Positions 39,514-46,845 of a stretch of DNA of 57,936 nt are shown in pieces (the first letter of the stretch is position 1; each line of letters opens with the position of its first letter). The stretch comes from an uncultured Paracoccaceae bacterium (lineage in GTDB: Bacteria; Pseudomonadota; Alphaproteobacteria; Rhodobacterales; Rhodobacteraceae): positions 1 to 57,936 of the forward strand of contig CANLEQ010000023.1 in NCBI GenBank assembly GCA_947489705.1, given 5' to 3'. A model generated the notes under the pieces. The model did not search any database and was not told where the DNA came from. It saw only the letters and a list, made by a program, of their open reading frames with translations. Position numbers and translations under genes: made by a program.

Positions 39514-39881
39514 ACGCCCCCCTCAAAGTAGGCGCGGTCGCGCATCTGTTGTTCATGGTATTCGTCAGCCCGCTCGGCCTCGGCCACGTCCTCGATCGTC
39601 TCGAAGAGGCCAGCCACGCGCGCTTCGATCGCGACGGTTTCGGCGTCCTCCGTCACGTCGCGCCACGGGTATTCGGAGACTGCGTTGATCCGCTCGCAAA
39701 GGGCGTCGATCTGTTCGGGGTCGAGGGGCGTGAACTCGTTGCAGTCGGTCGCGATCTCCTCGATCTCCAAGGGAAGGGCAGGGGTCTGCTGCAAGAGGCG
39801 CAGCCCGGCGAGGATGGTGGCCAGCTCGTAGCGGTCCACGTCCTCGATGGCGGTGGAATGAAGGGGCATTGTCGTCTCCAT
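39510..39881 (-). CDS. Acidic hypothetical plasmid protein, first gene of the coupled operon
   Basis: A 123-residue very acidic helical protein (EDVDRYELATILAGLRLLQQ, LDPEQIDALCERINAVSEY, ETIEDVAEAERADEYHEQQM). No family recognised. Met at 39869 is an alternative start. Strong negative charge resembles DNA-mimic or anti-defence proteins often found in leading regions, but that is only an analogy. It heads the operon 39881-38690, and a repeated non-coding element lies about 190 bases upstream (40067-40182). Confidence 0.65.
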   Translation of the reverse strand: METTMPLHSTAIEDVDRYELATILAGLRLLQQTPALPLEIEEIATDCNEFTPLDPEQIDALCERINAVSEYPWRDVTEDAETVAIEARVAGLFETIEDVAEAERADEYHEQQMRDRAYFEGGV

Positions 39882-40550
39882 CTGGGAGGTTTCTCCGATC
39901 CTGTCCGGATCACTCCCAAGCGAAGCTGCCTCTCTTCTCTCCTTGCGCTTCCCTGTCCTTCTTGCTCGGCCCGAAGGGCCGTGTGAACGGAGCTGTCCAC
40001 ATGCTGCGAGTCGGACGCGCCATCACACAGCGAAGGGAGACGAGTGGCTTGTGGTCAGGTCCGGAACGCACCGGGGACCGTCACTCGAAGGGCCGAGACC
40101 TGGCCCGCTGACCGACCATTTGGCCGCGGTGGCGGGCGGCTCCGGAGGAGACGGCCGACGCCGCATCAGGCCGAAGGGAGGGCAGGGGGTCAGGGCTCGG
40201 GGAGGCCCGCCGGAGGTGGGCCGAGTAGGGCGCCAAGCGCACGGCGAAGGCCGTGCGCGGAGGGGCCACGATCCTTCGGTTCTTGACGTTCCATCGCCCC
40301 CGGATTCTGGTTGTCGCGTTGGATATTTCCTCGCGAAAGACAGAGCTGAGGCCCATACCAATCAGGACCATCAACCGCTGCTCAGGCTGTCGCGCTTTGA
40401 TCGGCGTGGCGATGCGGGCTGGATTCTGCTACCGCGTGGACGGGGATATTCGCCGAGGCAGCACCATCAGGCCGGGCCGGACGTGCTGCCACGCGTTCGG
40501 CCCGAAGCACCCTGCGGTATCACCAACTGACGCGCCCGGTGACAACGGCG
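39882..40550. other. Gene-free GC-rich region containing repeat element copy A
   Basis: About 670 bases with no supported gene. Open frames on both strands here are rich in Arg/Gly/Pro/Ser and lack ribosome binding sites. It contains the ~116-base element at 40067-40182 and a GGCCCGAAGGGCC hairpin near 39969. It lies upstream of the coupled minus-strand operon and so probably holds its promoter. Confidence 0.6.
40067..40182. repeat. Dispersed ~116-base element, copy A
   Basis: Aligns over its whole length with 43352-43467. Conserved blocks are CGCACC, CGAAGGGCCGAGA, CGACCAT, GGCTCCGGAGGAGAC and GCATC followed by GGCCG and AGGGAGG. About three quarters of positions agree, with equal spacing and no coding signature. 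It is a candidate structured DNA or RNA element. Confidence 0.7.
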
Positions 40551-40573
40551 AAAGCGGCCCCCGAAGGGGCCGC
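40551..40573 (-). terminator. Rho-independent terminator of the 40582-40968 gene
   Basis: An eight-base stem GCGGCCCC/GGGGCCGC with a four-base loop follows the minus-strand stop by nine bases and is followed leftwards by CTTTC. Confidence 0.75.
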
Positions 40574-40581
40574 ACTCGCCG

Positions 40582-40968
40582 TCAGTCGTCTTCGACATCG
40601 GGGAGATTGTCGAGATACTCGTCGGGTTCCTCGGGAGCGTCGAGATCGTCGTTGTCGCTCCAGTTCGACCAGTCTTCTTCGACAGGTTCGGGCTCATCGC
40701 CCTCGAAGCAGCCGCAAGGGCAGGTGTCGGCGTCCAGCCAGTGTTGGCAGAGCCCGTCTGGGCGCTCCTCGATTTCGACGATCACGCCCTTTGCCTTCAG
40801 GGCTTCCACGGTCGCGTCGAAGTGCTCGGCCGGGACGTGGCCGAGCAGGTCGTAGGCTTCCGCATTGCGGGCTTGCTGCCAGAGTTCATAGACGCAGCCG
40901 TAGTTGCCTTTGGCCTGACCGTTGGCGTCGACGTAGGCGACGGTGGCGGCGATGTCGAAGTCGGACAT
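40582..40968 (-). CDS. Acidic hypothetical plasmid protein with Cys cluster
   Basis: A 128-residue protein. The N-terminal half is ordered (DIAATVAYVDANGQAKGNYG, VYELWQQARNAEAYDLLGHV, FDATVEALKAKGVIVEIEE), followed by a Cys-rich turn (TCPCGCFEG) and an extremely acidic tail (EPEPVEEDWSNWSDNDDLD). No family recognised. Possible metal binding at the Cys cluster. Strong terminator directly behind. Single gene, minus strand, in the leading region; DNA mimicry is conceivable. Confidence 0.7.
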   Translation of the reverse strand: MSDFDIAATVAYVDANGQAKGNYGCVYELWQQARNAEAYDLLGHVPAEHFDATVEALKAKGVIVEIEERPDGLCQHWLDADTCPCGCFEGDEPEPVEEDWSNWSDNDDLDAPEEPDEYLDNLPDVEDD

Positions 40969-41769
40969 GATGGTCTCCTGTGATGCAGACTCACGCTGAG
41001 ATGCGGGAGCATGTCCGGTCCCCCGATTCCGAAGCGCCCCGGGTCAAGGACGCGAAGCGCCGGCGGAGCCGGGCGGAAAAGTCTTCGCAGGGACCGGATA
41101 CAGCTCGTGCGACGGCTGGCGGCGGGAGCCACGGTGCAGGCAGCGCGACGGTGCCGAAGAGTTTTCCGATCCTTGAGGCGGGGTGCTTTGGGAGCGCATC
41201 CGGAGGATATGCTGCCGCCTCTCAGTGTGTGCGTTTCCGATCAGCAGTCGGCGGCGGACGCGCGGTGGAGGGCTGACGCGGAGACGGCGATGGAGGGCAG
41301 GGAGCGGTCGCGGCACGCGATCCCGACCGGACTGCAATCGGTGGCTCGGCGACAGACCGGAGCCGCCGCGGCCGCCGCGGCCGCCTCGGCTGCGGGTGCC
41401 AGGTGCGACGCCGCGCGACTGCGCGACGGGCCGCCAAGGACCGTTCCCTGCCCGACACGCGAAGCCGAGGGCAGGGGGCCGACGCGCACCACATGAACGG
41501 CGCGACCAGCGGCGCGGCACGGTTGCCTGTGGGCATGATGTCTTACGCGGCCCTCCGGCCCGCCGCAGGCGGGGCGGAGGTTAACAGCCGCGTCCATCCA
41601 TGTTTGTTCGGCGGAACGGCGGAGCCGGGGCTGTCGCGCCGCAGGCGCTCCCGCGCGGACAGCGCAGGGCCGGGGCGGGCGGGGCCGGCAGAGCCGGTTC
41701 CGCCCGCCCTGGTCAACCTCGATCCGGTCGCGGGCAAGGGCGACGGTTCCACCTGGGCGGCGCTCGCAC
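40969..41769. other. Long gene-free GC-rich region
   Basis: About 800 bases between a terminator and the next gene with no supported coding. All open frames are Arg/Ala/Pro-rich low-complexity translations. The stretch has many short GC-rich inverted repeats (for example CCGCCGCAGGCGG near 41568). It lies upstream of the 40582-40968 gene and is unusually long for a plasmid intergenic region. Confidence 0.55.
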
Positions 41770-41798
41770 AAAAAAGGGCGACCCGTGCGGGGCCGCCC
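41770..41798 (-). terminator. Rho-independent terminator of the DUF2493 gene
   Basis: Reading leftwards, GGGCGGCCCCG/CGGGTCGCCC forms a strong stem followed by TTTTTT (41775-41770). It lies 25 bases after the stop at 41824. Confidence 0.85.
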
Positions 41799-41823
41799 TG
41801 TCTCGGGGTTCTATGGGTGCGGG

Positions 41824-42747
41824 TCAGGCGTCCCGCTGCGCCTCCGGCTTGGGGATGCGGGCGACGTGGAGTTTCTTGCCCTCGGCCTTTTCGGCAAGGT
41901 TGAGGCCGATGCCGCCGCCTCCGAAGAGGATCACGCCAGCGATCCGGGCGGTCAGCATTTCGTCATTCGCGCGGAACGGGGCGGCCCGATTGTGCGCGGC
42001 CCAGTTCGGGCGGAAAAGGATCTGCGGTACCTTGCGCGATTTCGCCCATGCGGCGGCGATGCGCTCGGCTCCGCGCGAAGCCTTGTGGCAAAGCACCATG
42101 TCCGGGCATCTGGCAAGGGCGGCGTCCAGCCGCTTCCAGATGGGCGCGCTCTCGATCCAATCGGCATCGCCAGCGACGGCGATCTTGGTTCCAGCGATCT
42201 TGTTGCGCTCGGCTTCCTCGCGGTCGGCGGCGTCCAGTAGCTTTTTCGCCTCGAATACCGCGCCGGTTTCCATCGCGCGGCGCGTGGTCCGGTCGCCGGT
42301 GACGGGGGTGTAATGCTCGCCCGTCTCGCTCTCGTAAAGCTGGGCGGCTTGCTCGGCCATGACTTTGAGGGCGTCGGCTCTCTCTTGCAGGATGGTGAAA
42401 AGGCGCGTGGTCTGGTCAAGCTCCTGCTCCGCGATCTCGCTGCCGTCCTGCGATCCGATCAGGGCGCGGGCCTTCACTTTCTGACGGTCGGCGGCTTGGT
42501 CCAGCGACACGGCGCGGCGCTGGAACATGGTCGCGAAGGCATGGGCGAGGGGTTCCACCTCGGACGCGAGGCCCGATCCCTGAAGGACGCCGAAAAGAGC
42601 CTCGAACGCTTCGCCCACCGCGCGGCCTTGCAATTCCTCGTCGTTCGGAATGGGCAGGTCGTCGCTGCCGTTTTCGGTGAGGCCAAACAGTTCGATTTCA
42701 TCATAGGTCGTCAGCATCGGGATCGTTCCTAATTGTGCGCCGGACAT
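41824..42747 (-). CDS. DUF2493/SLOG-fold protein
   Basis: 307 residues. The C-terminal part (from ~185) carries the DUF2493 Rossmann-like fold: TKIAVAGDADWIESAPIWKR, DAALARCPDMVLCHKASRGA, ERIAAAWAKSRKVPQILFRP and the GVILFGGGGIGLNLAEKAEG loop. SLOG proteins bind nucleotide-derived ligands, and relatives take part in stress and defence signalling. The N-terminal ~180 residues are helical (QERADALKVMAEQAAQLYES) and unlike known domains. Typical of Rhodobacterales plasmids. It starts at 42747 and ends at a strong terminator. In the leading region it could have an anti-defence or regulatory task; that is inference. Confidence 0.85.
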   Translation of the reverse strand: MSGAQLGTIPMLTTYDEIELFGLTENGSDDLPIPNDEELQGRAVGEAFEALFGVLQGSGLASEVEPLAHAFATMFQRRAVSLDQAADRQKVKARALIGSQDGSEIAEQELDQTTRLFTILQERADALKVMAEQAAQLYESETGEHYTPVTGDRTTRRAMETGAVFEAKKLLDAADREEAERNKIAGTKIAVAGDADWIESAPIWKRLDAALARCPDMVLCHKASRGAERIAAAWAKSRKVPQILFRPNWAAHNRAAPFRANDEMLTARIAGVILFGGGGIGLNLAEKAEGKKLHVARIPKPEAQRDA

Positions 42748-42905
42748 TTCCGGCTTTGGAGGGAAGCGCCATTCGCTTTCCCTGCATCCTTTTTACTAAT
42801 TAAATGCGCCCCGATCTAATGGTTTATTCGCCTTTTCAGTGAATTGTTTTCTTGCCCCAATTCCCTAATTCCGTTTGTTTTGATTCCTGTTGTCTGGCGC
42901 ACACC

Positions 42906-42930
42906 CCGAATTGATTGCAAATCAATTCGG
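42906..42930. promoter_or_regulatory. Perfect 11-base inverted repeat in an AT-rich segment
   Basis: CCGAATTGATT / AATCAATTCGG around GCA, 159 bases upstream of the DUF2493 gene. A second short hairpin GGCGC-TTTA-GCGCC follows at about 42943. It could be an operator or part of a folded single-strand promoter. Confidence 0.5.
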
Positions 42931-43351
42931 AATAAAGAGAATGGCGCTTTAGCGCCTCCTTATTCTTCAATACGGACAGACCCGTCAGGGCACCGTTTGT
43001 TCGTCATCCCGCAGCCAGTTCGCACGGCCAGAACAGGACGGGCCGGAGGGTCGGGGGCAACGTCAAATGCGGAGGGTCCGCGCGCTTGCGCGTGGAAGCC
43101 GTATTTGTCGTTGGGGAGCGCAGCGACCGGACCGCCGGCCGTCCGGTCCGTCAGGTTCGATCAGGCCGCGAACGGAGCGGGATGACGAGCAGGCGGTGCC
43201 TTGGGCGCTGGTCCGGCTTGAAGCCCCGGCCGAGCGGCGTTCGTCGCGAAGCGGCGAATCCCCGAGGACGGCGGTTCAGCCTGGTGCAACGGAGGGGCGT
43301 TCGGCGAAGTCCGAACCCCCGGTCCATAGCGCGGGGCCGATGCAGTTCGCT

Positions 43352-43467
43352 CGCACCAGTCCGGTCGTCACCCGAAGGGCCGAGAGCTGATCGCCTGAAC
43401 GACCATACGGCCGTGGCGCGACTGGCTCCGGAGGAGACAGGGAGCGACGCATCGGGCCGTAGGGAGG
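43352..43467. repeat. Dispersed ~116-base element, copy B
   Basis: Second copy of the element at 40067-40182, same orientation and same length, diverged but with conserved blocks intact (CGAAGGGCCGAGA, CGACCAT, GGCTCCGGAGGAGAC). It lies about 600 bases upstream of the leftward DUF2493 gene. Confidence 0.7.
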
Positions 43468-43726
43468 TGTCATTTCCATTCATTTTTGCGAACGGACAAA
43501 GATTGATGCGAATGACTGTCGAGGCGGACGTTCGTGCCAGACGTAGCGAACGACGGCTTCGAGCCCATTGCAGAAGTGCCAAATCCTTGCTGCGCTGCTG
43601 CTCGCAGTAGAACCGCAGCTGCGTTGCGGCGCAGATCCACGCGGCGCAGCAGCGAACACTTCGGACATTCACGCGGTGTGTCAGCTGCGCAAGATGATAG
43701 GTTCGCGCAGAACTCTGGAGGCCATA

Positions 43727-44362
43727 ATGACCGGTGAGCGGAACGATCATTGGGAACGCGTCTACGCGACGAAAGACGAAGCCGAAGTCAGCTGGTATCA
43801 GGACACCCCCTCCGTCTCTCTCAAAATGATCGAGAGGGCAGGGGTAAACCGCGATGCGGCGATCGTCGACATCGGCGGCGGGGCCTCGAACCTGGTGGAT
43901 GCTCTGCTCGATCGCGGCTTCACAGACCTGACCGTGCTCGATCTCTCAGAGATGGCGCTTCACGTCTCGGGGAAGCGTCTCGGCGCTGCCGCCGAACAAG
44001 TTCAGTGGATCGCTGCCGACATCACCCGATGGCAACCTGAACGACATTATACCTTCTGGCACGACCGGGCCACGTTTCACTTTCTGACCGATCCGCGGGA
44101 TCGAGCGGCCTATCTCGCGGCCCTGAAGGCTGCGGTCCCGAACGGAGGGTGGGCGATGCTCGCGACATTCGCTCTCGACGGTCCCGAGAAATGCAGCGGT
44201 CTGCCGGTGGTCCGATACAGCCCGGACACGCTGGCTGTATGCCTGGGGTCCGAGTTCACTCTCGTGAACCAGCGTCATCACCTGCATGCGACACCGGGTG
44301 GTGCGAGCCAGTCCTTCCAGTTCAGCTTGTTCCGGCGCGAGCCGGTAACCCATGCTCAGTAG
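43727..44362 (+). CDS. Class I SAM-dependent methyltransferase
   Basis: A 211-residue methyltransferase: NDHWERVYATKDEAEVSWYQ at the N-terminus, motif I IVDIGGGASNLVDALLDRG, LTVLDLSEMAL, WIAADITRWQPER and YTFWHDRATFHFLTD. Members with this start are often close to metal or chalcogen resistance genes and may methylate thiols or metalloids; the substrate is unknown. ATG 43727 follows CTGGAGG. It lies next to the persulfide cluster but separately (about 210 bases, opposite to the regulator). Confidence 0.85.
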   Translation: MTGERNDHWERVYATKDEAEVSWYQDTPSVSLKMIERAGVNRDAAIVDIGGGASNLVDALLDRGFTDLTVLDLSEMALHVSGKRLGAAAEQVQWIAADITRWQPERHYTFWHDRATFHFLTDPRDRAAYLAALKAAVPNGGWAMLATFALDGPEKCSGLPVVRYSPDTLAVCLGSEFTLVNQRHHLHATPGGASQSFQFSLFRREPVTHAQ

Positions 44363-44575
44363 CGGAGAACTTACGCCGCGCTCTTGAGACCTGCCGAGCC
44401 CACGCCGCTGCACTACGCGGTCGGCGGAGCGGTCTGGACGACAGAGCCGCTGTGGCTCTGGGACTGAAACGGGGCCTCCGCCTTTCGCAGGAAAAGATCG
44501 GCCCGTTCGTGAAGGACGACGCCGAACGTAAGGCGAAGGTCGGAATTCTCGGGCGAGTGTACCGGCCTGTGCTGC

Positions 44576-44884
44576 TTAGTCCGCCTCGCGGGCGCAATAG
44601 AGCCCGTGCAGCGTTTCCAGCACGGCTGCGACCTCTCGTCCCTTCACACCGTAATAGATTGTCTGCCGGTCGCGCCGTCCCTCGATCAGGCCGGCGTCCT
44701 TCAGGCGTTTGAGCTGTTGCGACATCGACGACTGCGACATGCCGCAGGCTTGCGCCAGCTCGCCCACCGAACGCTCGCCATCGAGCAACCGACACAGGAT
44801 CTGCAAGCGCGCCTCAGAGGCCAGCATCTCCATCAGCGCTGCCGCCCGTGGGATATCCCCCTCGAGGAAGTCAGTGGTTTGCAT
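44576..44884 (-). CDS. SqrR/BigR-type ArsR-family persulfide sensor
   Basis: A 102-residue winged-helix repressor (EARLQILCRLLDGERSVGEL, MSQSSMSQQLKRLKDAGLIE, RDRQTIYYGVKGREVAAVLE). Two Cys at residues 31 and 97 (ILCRL and GLYCAR) are 66 residues apart, the spacing of the reactive pair in SqrR and BigR, which forms a di- to tetrasulfide bridge on exposure to sulfide or persulfide and releases DNA. Start at 44884 by homology; the frame extends upstream into the promoter. It is divergent from the YeeE-PDO-SulP genes, which it should repress. Confidence 0.88.
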   Translation of the reverse strand: MQTTDFLEGDIPRAAALMEMLASEARLQILCRLLDGERSVGELAQACGMSQSSMSQQLKRLKDAGLIEGRRDRQTIYYGVKGREVAAVLETLHGLYCAREAD

Positions 44885-44890
44885 TTTAGA

Positions 44891-44906
44891 CCTATTGAAT
44901 ATTAGG
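44891..44906. promoter_or_regulatory. Candidate operator of the SqrR/BigR-like repressor
   Basis: CCTATTGAATATTAGG is an imperfect palindrome with an AATATT core, in the AT-rich divergent promoter. AT-rich imperfect palindromes are typical of BigR operators. It lies seven bases from the repressor start and about 75 from the yeeE start. Confidence 0.5.
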
Positions 44907-44979
44907 AAGTAATAATATATAGGAATTCTGAGACAGATCAAGCCCGACGGCGCAGGTCGTCGTATCACGGAGTCGCAAG

Positions 44980-45414
44980 ATGGAAACCTCATTCACCCCT
45001 TGGCTGTCGCTTGGCGGCGGCCTGTTGATCGGGGCCTCGGCGGTGCTGCTGATGGCCACGAACGGCCGCATCGCCGGCATCAGCGGCCTCACCTCGCGCG
45101 TCTTCGCGCGCTCCACCGACAGCGAGGCACGCGGCGTCTCGGCCCTGTTCGTCCTGGGCCTGCTTCTGGCTGCGCCGATCTGGCTGCTGACCTCCGGCGA
45201 ATGGCCGCAGCAATGGGTGCCGTCGAACCCCGCCCTGATGGCGGTTGCGGGCCTCCTCGTGGGCTTCGGCGCGACATATGGCAATGGCTGCACCTCGGGC
45301 CACGGCGTCTGTGGCATCAGCCGCGGCTCGCTTCGCTCGGTCGCCGCCACCGCGACCTTTATGACAGCGGCCGTCGTCACAGTCCTCGTCACACGTCACC
45401 TGATCGGAGGCTGA
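44980..45414 (+). CDS. YeeE/YedE-family transporter half, first gene (PmpA-like)
   Basis: A 144-residue membrane protein with four hydrophobic segments (WLSLGGGLLIGASAVLLMAT, ALFVLGLLLAAPIWLLTSGE, PALMAVAGLLVGFGATYGNG, AATATFMTAAVVTVLVTRHL). The conserved YeeE motif GNGCTSGHGVCGISRGS with its Cys pair is thought to pass thiosulfate or polysulfide sulfur across the membrane. Paired with the next gene it makes a full transporter. It is one base from the next gene. Confidence 0.88.
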   Translation: METSFTPWLSLGGGLLIGASAVLLMATNGRIAGISGLTSRVFARSTDSEARGVSALFVLGLLLAAPIWLLTSGEWPQQWVPSNPALMAVAGLLVGFGATYGNGCTSGHGVCGISRGSLRSVAATATFMTAAVVTVLVTRHLIGG

Positions 45415-45415
45415 G

Positions 45416-45859
45416 ATGAAACAGTTCTTCGCGCTTCTCTCCGGCCTGATCTTTGGCTTCGGCCTGATCCTCTCGGGAATGGCTAACCCGGCCAAGGTTC
45501 TGAACTTCCTCGATGTGTTCGGCACCTGGGACCCGAGCCTCGCCTTCGTCATGGGCGGTGCCATCGCGGTGACCGCGCCAGGCTTCGCGTGGCTCACCCG
45601 CAGCCGCTCGCGCCCCTTCTTCGACACCGAGTTCCGTCTCCCGAACCGGACCGATATCGATCCGAGGCTGTTGTCTGGCGCGGTGCTGTTCGGCATCGGC
45701 TGGGGCCTTGGCGGATTCTGCCCCGGCCCGGCGCTGACCGCGCTGCCGATCGCGGCGACCGGCACGCTGGTCTTTTTCCCCTTCATGCTGGCCGGCATGT
45801 GGCTGGCCCGGCACACACCCGACCTCTCCCTGCCTTTCCGCAAAGGAGCTACGCAATGA
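45416..45859 (+). CDS. YeeE/YedE-family transporter half, second gene (PmpB-like)
   Basis: 147 residues: LIFGFGLILSGMANPAKVLN, SLAFVMGGAIAVTAPGFAWL and GIGWGLGGFCPGPALTALPI, with the conserved Cys in GFCPGPAL typical of the second YeeE half (DUF6691). It works with the preceding protein. Its stop overlaps the start of the dioxygenase (ATGA). Confidence 0.88.
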   Translation: MKQFFALLSGLIFGFGLILSGMANPAKVLNFLDVFGTWDPSLAFVMGGAIAVTAPGFAWLTRSRSRPFFDTEFRLPNRTDIDPRLLSGAVLFGIGWGLGGFCPGPALTALPIAATGTLVFFPFMLAGMWLARHTPDLSLPFRKGATQ

Positions 45860-46773
45860 CCGATCCCCTGAAGAGCCGCGTTGTCCGCCATTCGCCCTCG
45901 ACCGGCGAAGGCAGCCCCGACGTCTGGGGCATTTACGAGCCCGATACCGGTTCAATCCAGTACATCTGTGCCGATCCGAAGACGCGTCAGGCAGCGTTGA
46001 TCGACGTGGCTTGGAACTTCGATCACAAGAATTACCGCTTCTCGACTGAGAGCATGGATCAGGTGCTCGACATCGTGCGCGACAACGACCTGACAGTGCA
46101 GTGGGTGCTGGATACCCACCCCCACGCAGACCACGTCATGGCCTCGGCACATCTCAAGGAGCGCACGGGCGCTCCGAACGCAATTGGCCAGAAGGTCCAC
46201 GACATCGCAAGGCTGTGGGAAGAGATCTACAACTTGCCCGGCGCCTTCGTGCCCGACCGCGACTTCGATCACCTGTTCGCGGATAGCGAGACCTTTCGGA
46301 TTGGCGATCTCGAAGCGCGGGTGATGCTGTCACCCGGTCACACGCTGGGCTCGATCACCTATGTCTGCGGCGACGCGGCCTTCGTGCACGACACGCTGAT
46401 GCATCCCGACGCCGGCACCTCGCGTTCGGACTTCCCCGGCGGCAAGACCACTGAGCTGTGGGACTCGATCCAGGCCATCCTCGCGCTGCCCGGCAACACG
46501 CGCCTGAATGTGGGCCACGATTATGGCACGAAGGAGCGAAAAGAGCCGATGTGGGAGGCCACGGTGGACGAGCACAAGGCGCACAACATCCATGTGAAGG
46601 ACGGCACGGAGCGCGAAGCCTTCATCGAGCGCCGACAGGCACGCGACAAGACGTTGGCGCTGCCGAACCGCATCCTCGCCGCGTTGCAGATCAACCTGCG
46701 CGGCGGGCGGCTGCCCCCGGCCGAGAATGACGGCAACCACTACCTGAAGCTGCCGGTGAACCGTTTCGACTAA
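45856..46773 (+). CDS. Persulfide dioxygenase (metallo-beta-lactamase fold, ETHE1/Blh-like)
   Basis: A 305-residue iron-dependent enzyme that oxidises glutathione persulfide to sulfite and glutathione. The metal motif THPHADH is at residues 87-93, with further ligands in LSPGHTLGSITYV and VHDTLMHPDAGTSRSDFPGG. Full length for the Blh subgroup. The start at 45856 is preceded by AGGAG and overlaps the previous stop. Together with the SqrR-like regulator and YeeE pair it forms the classical bigR-type operon for sulfide detoxification. Confidence 0.93.
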   Translation: MTDPLKSRVVRHSPSTGEGSPDVWGIYEPDTGSIQYICADPKTRQAALIDVAWNFDHKNYRFSTESMDQVLDIVRDNDLTVQWVLDTHPHADHVMASAHLKERTGAPNAIGQKVHDIARLWEEIYNLPGAFVPDRDFDHLFADSETFRIGDLEARVMLSPGHTLGSITYVCGDAAFVHDTLMHPDAGTSRSDFPGGKTTELWDSIQAILALPGNTRLNVGHDYGTKERKEPMWEATVDEHKAHNIHVKDGTEREAFIERRQARDKTLALPNRILAALQINLRGGRLPPAENDGNHYLKLPVNRFD

Positions 46774-46845
46774 TTCGATGGGCGGCCCGGTGATCAGTCG
46801 CGGGCCGCCCATCCTTCCAATCCATACAAGTCGGATCGCTCCGGA

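Larger units (their letters stand above)
42748..43726. other. Nearly 1 kb without genes, containing repeat element copy B
   Basis: 42748-42960 is AT-rich and should hold the promoter of the leftward DUF2493 gene, including a perfect 11-base inverted repeat. 42961-43470 is GC-rich without coding signature and carries the second ~116-base element. 43480-43726 resembles the degenerate intergenic DNA seen at both ends of the window and leads to the methyltransferase gene. Confidence 0.6.

Noticed and set aside
38690-39556. Long open frame of 288 codons on the minus strand
   Set aside because: Its first half is a shadow of the genes at 39130-39513 and 39510-39881 and is Arg/Pro/Cys-rich. The coupled GTG start at 39133 explains the real gene.
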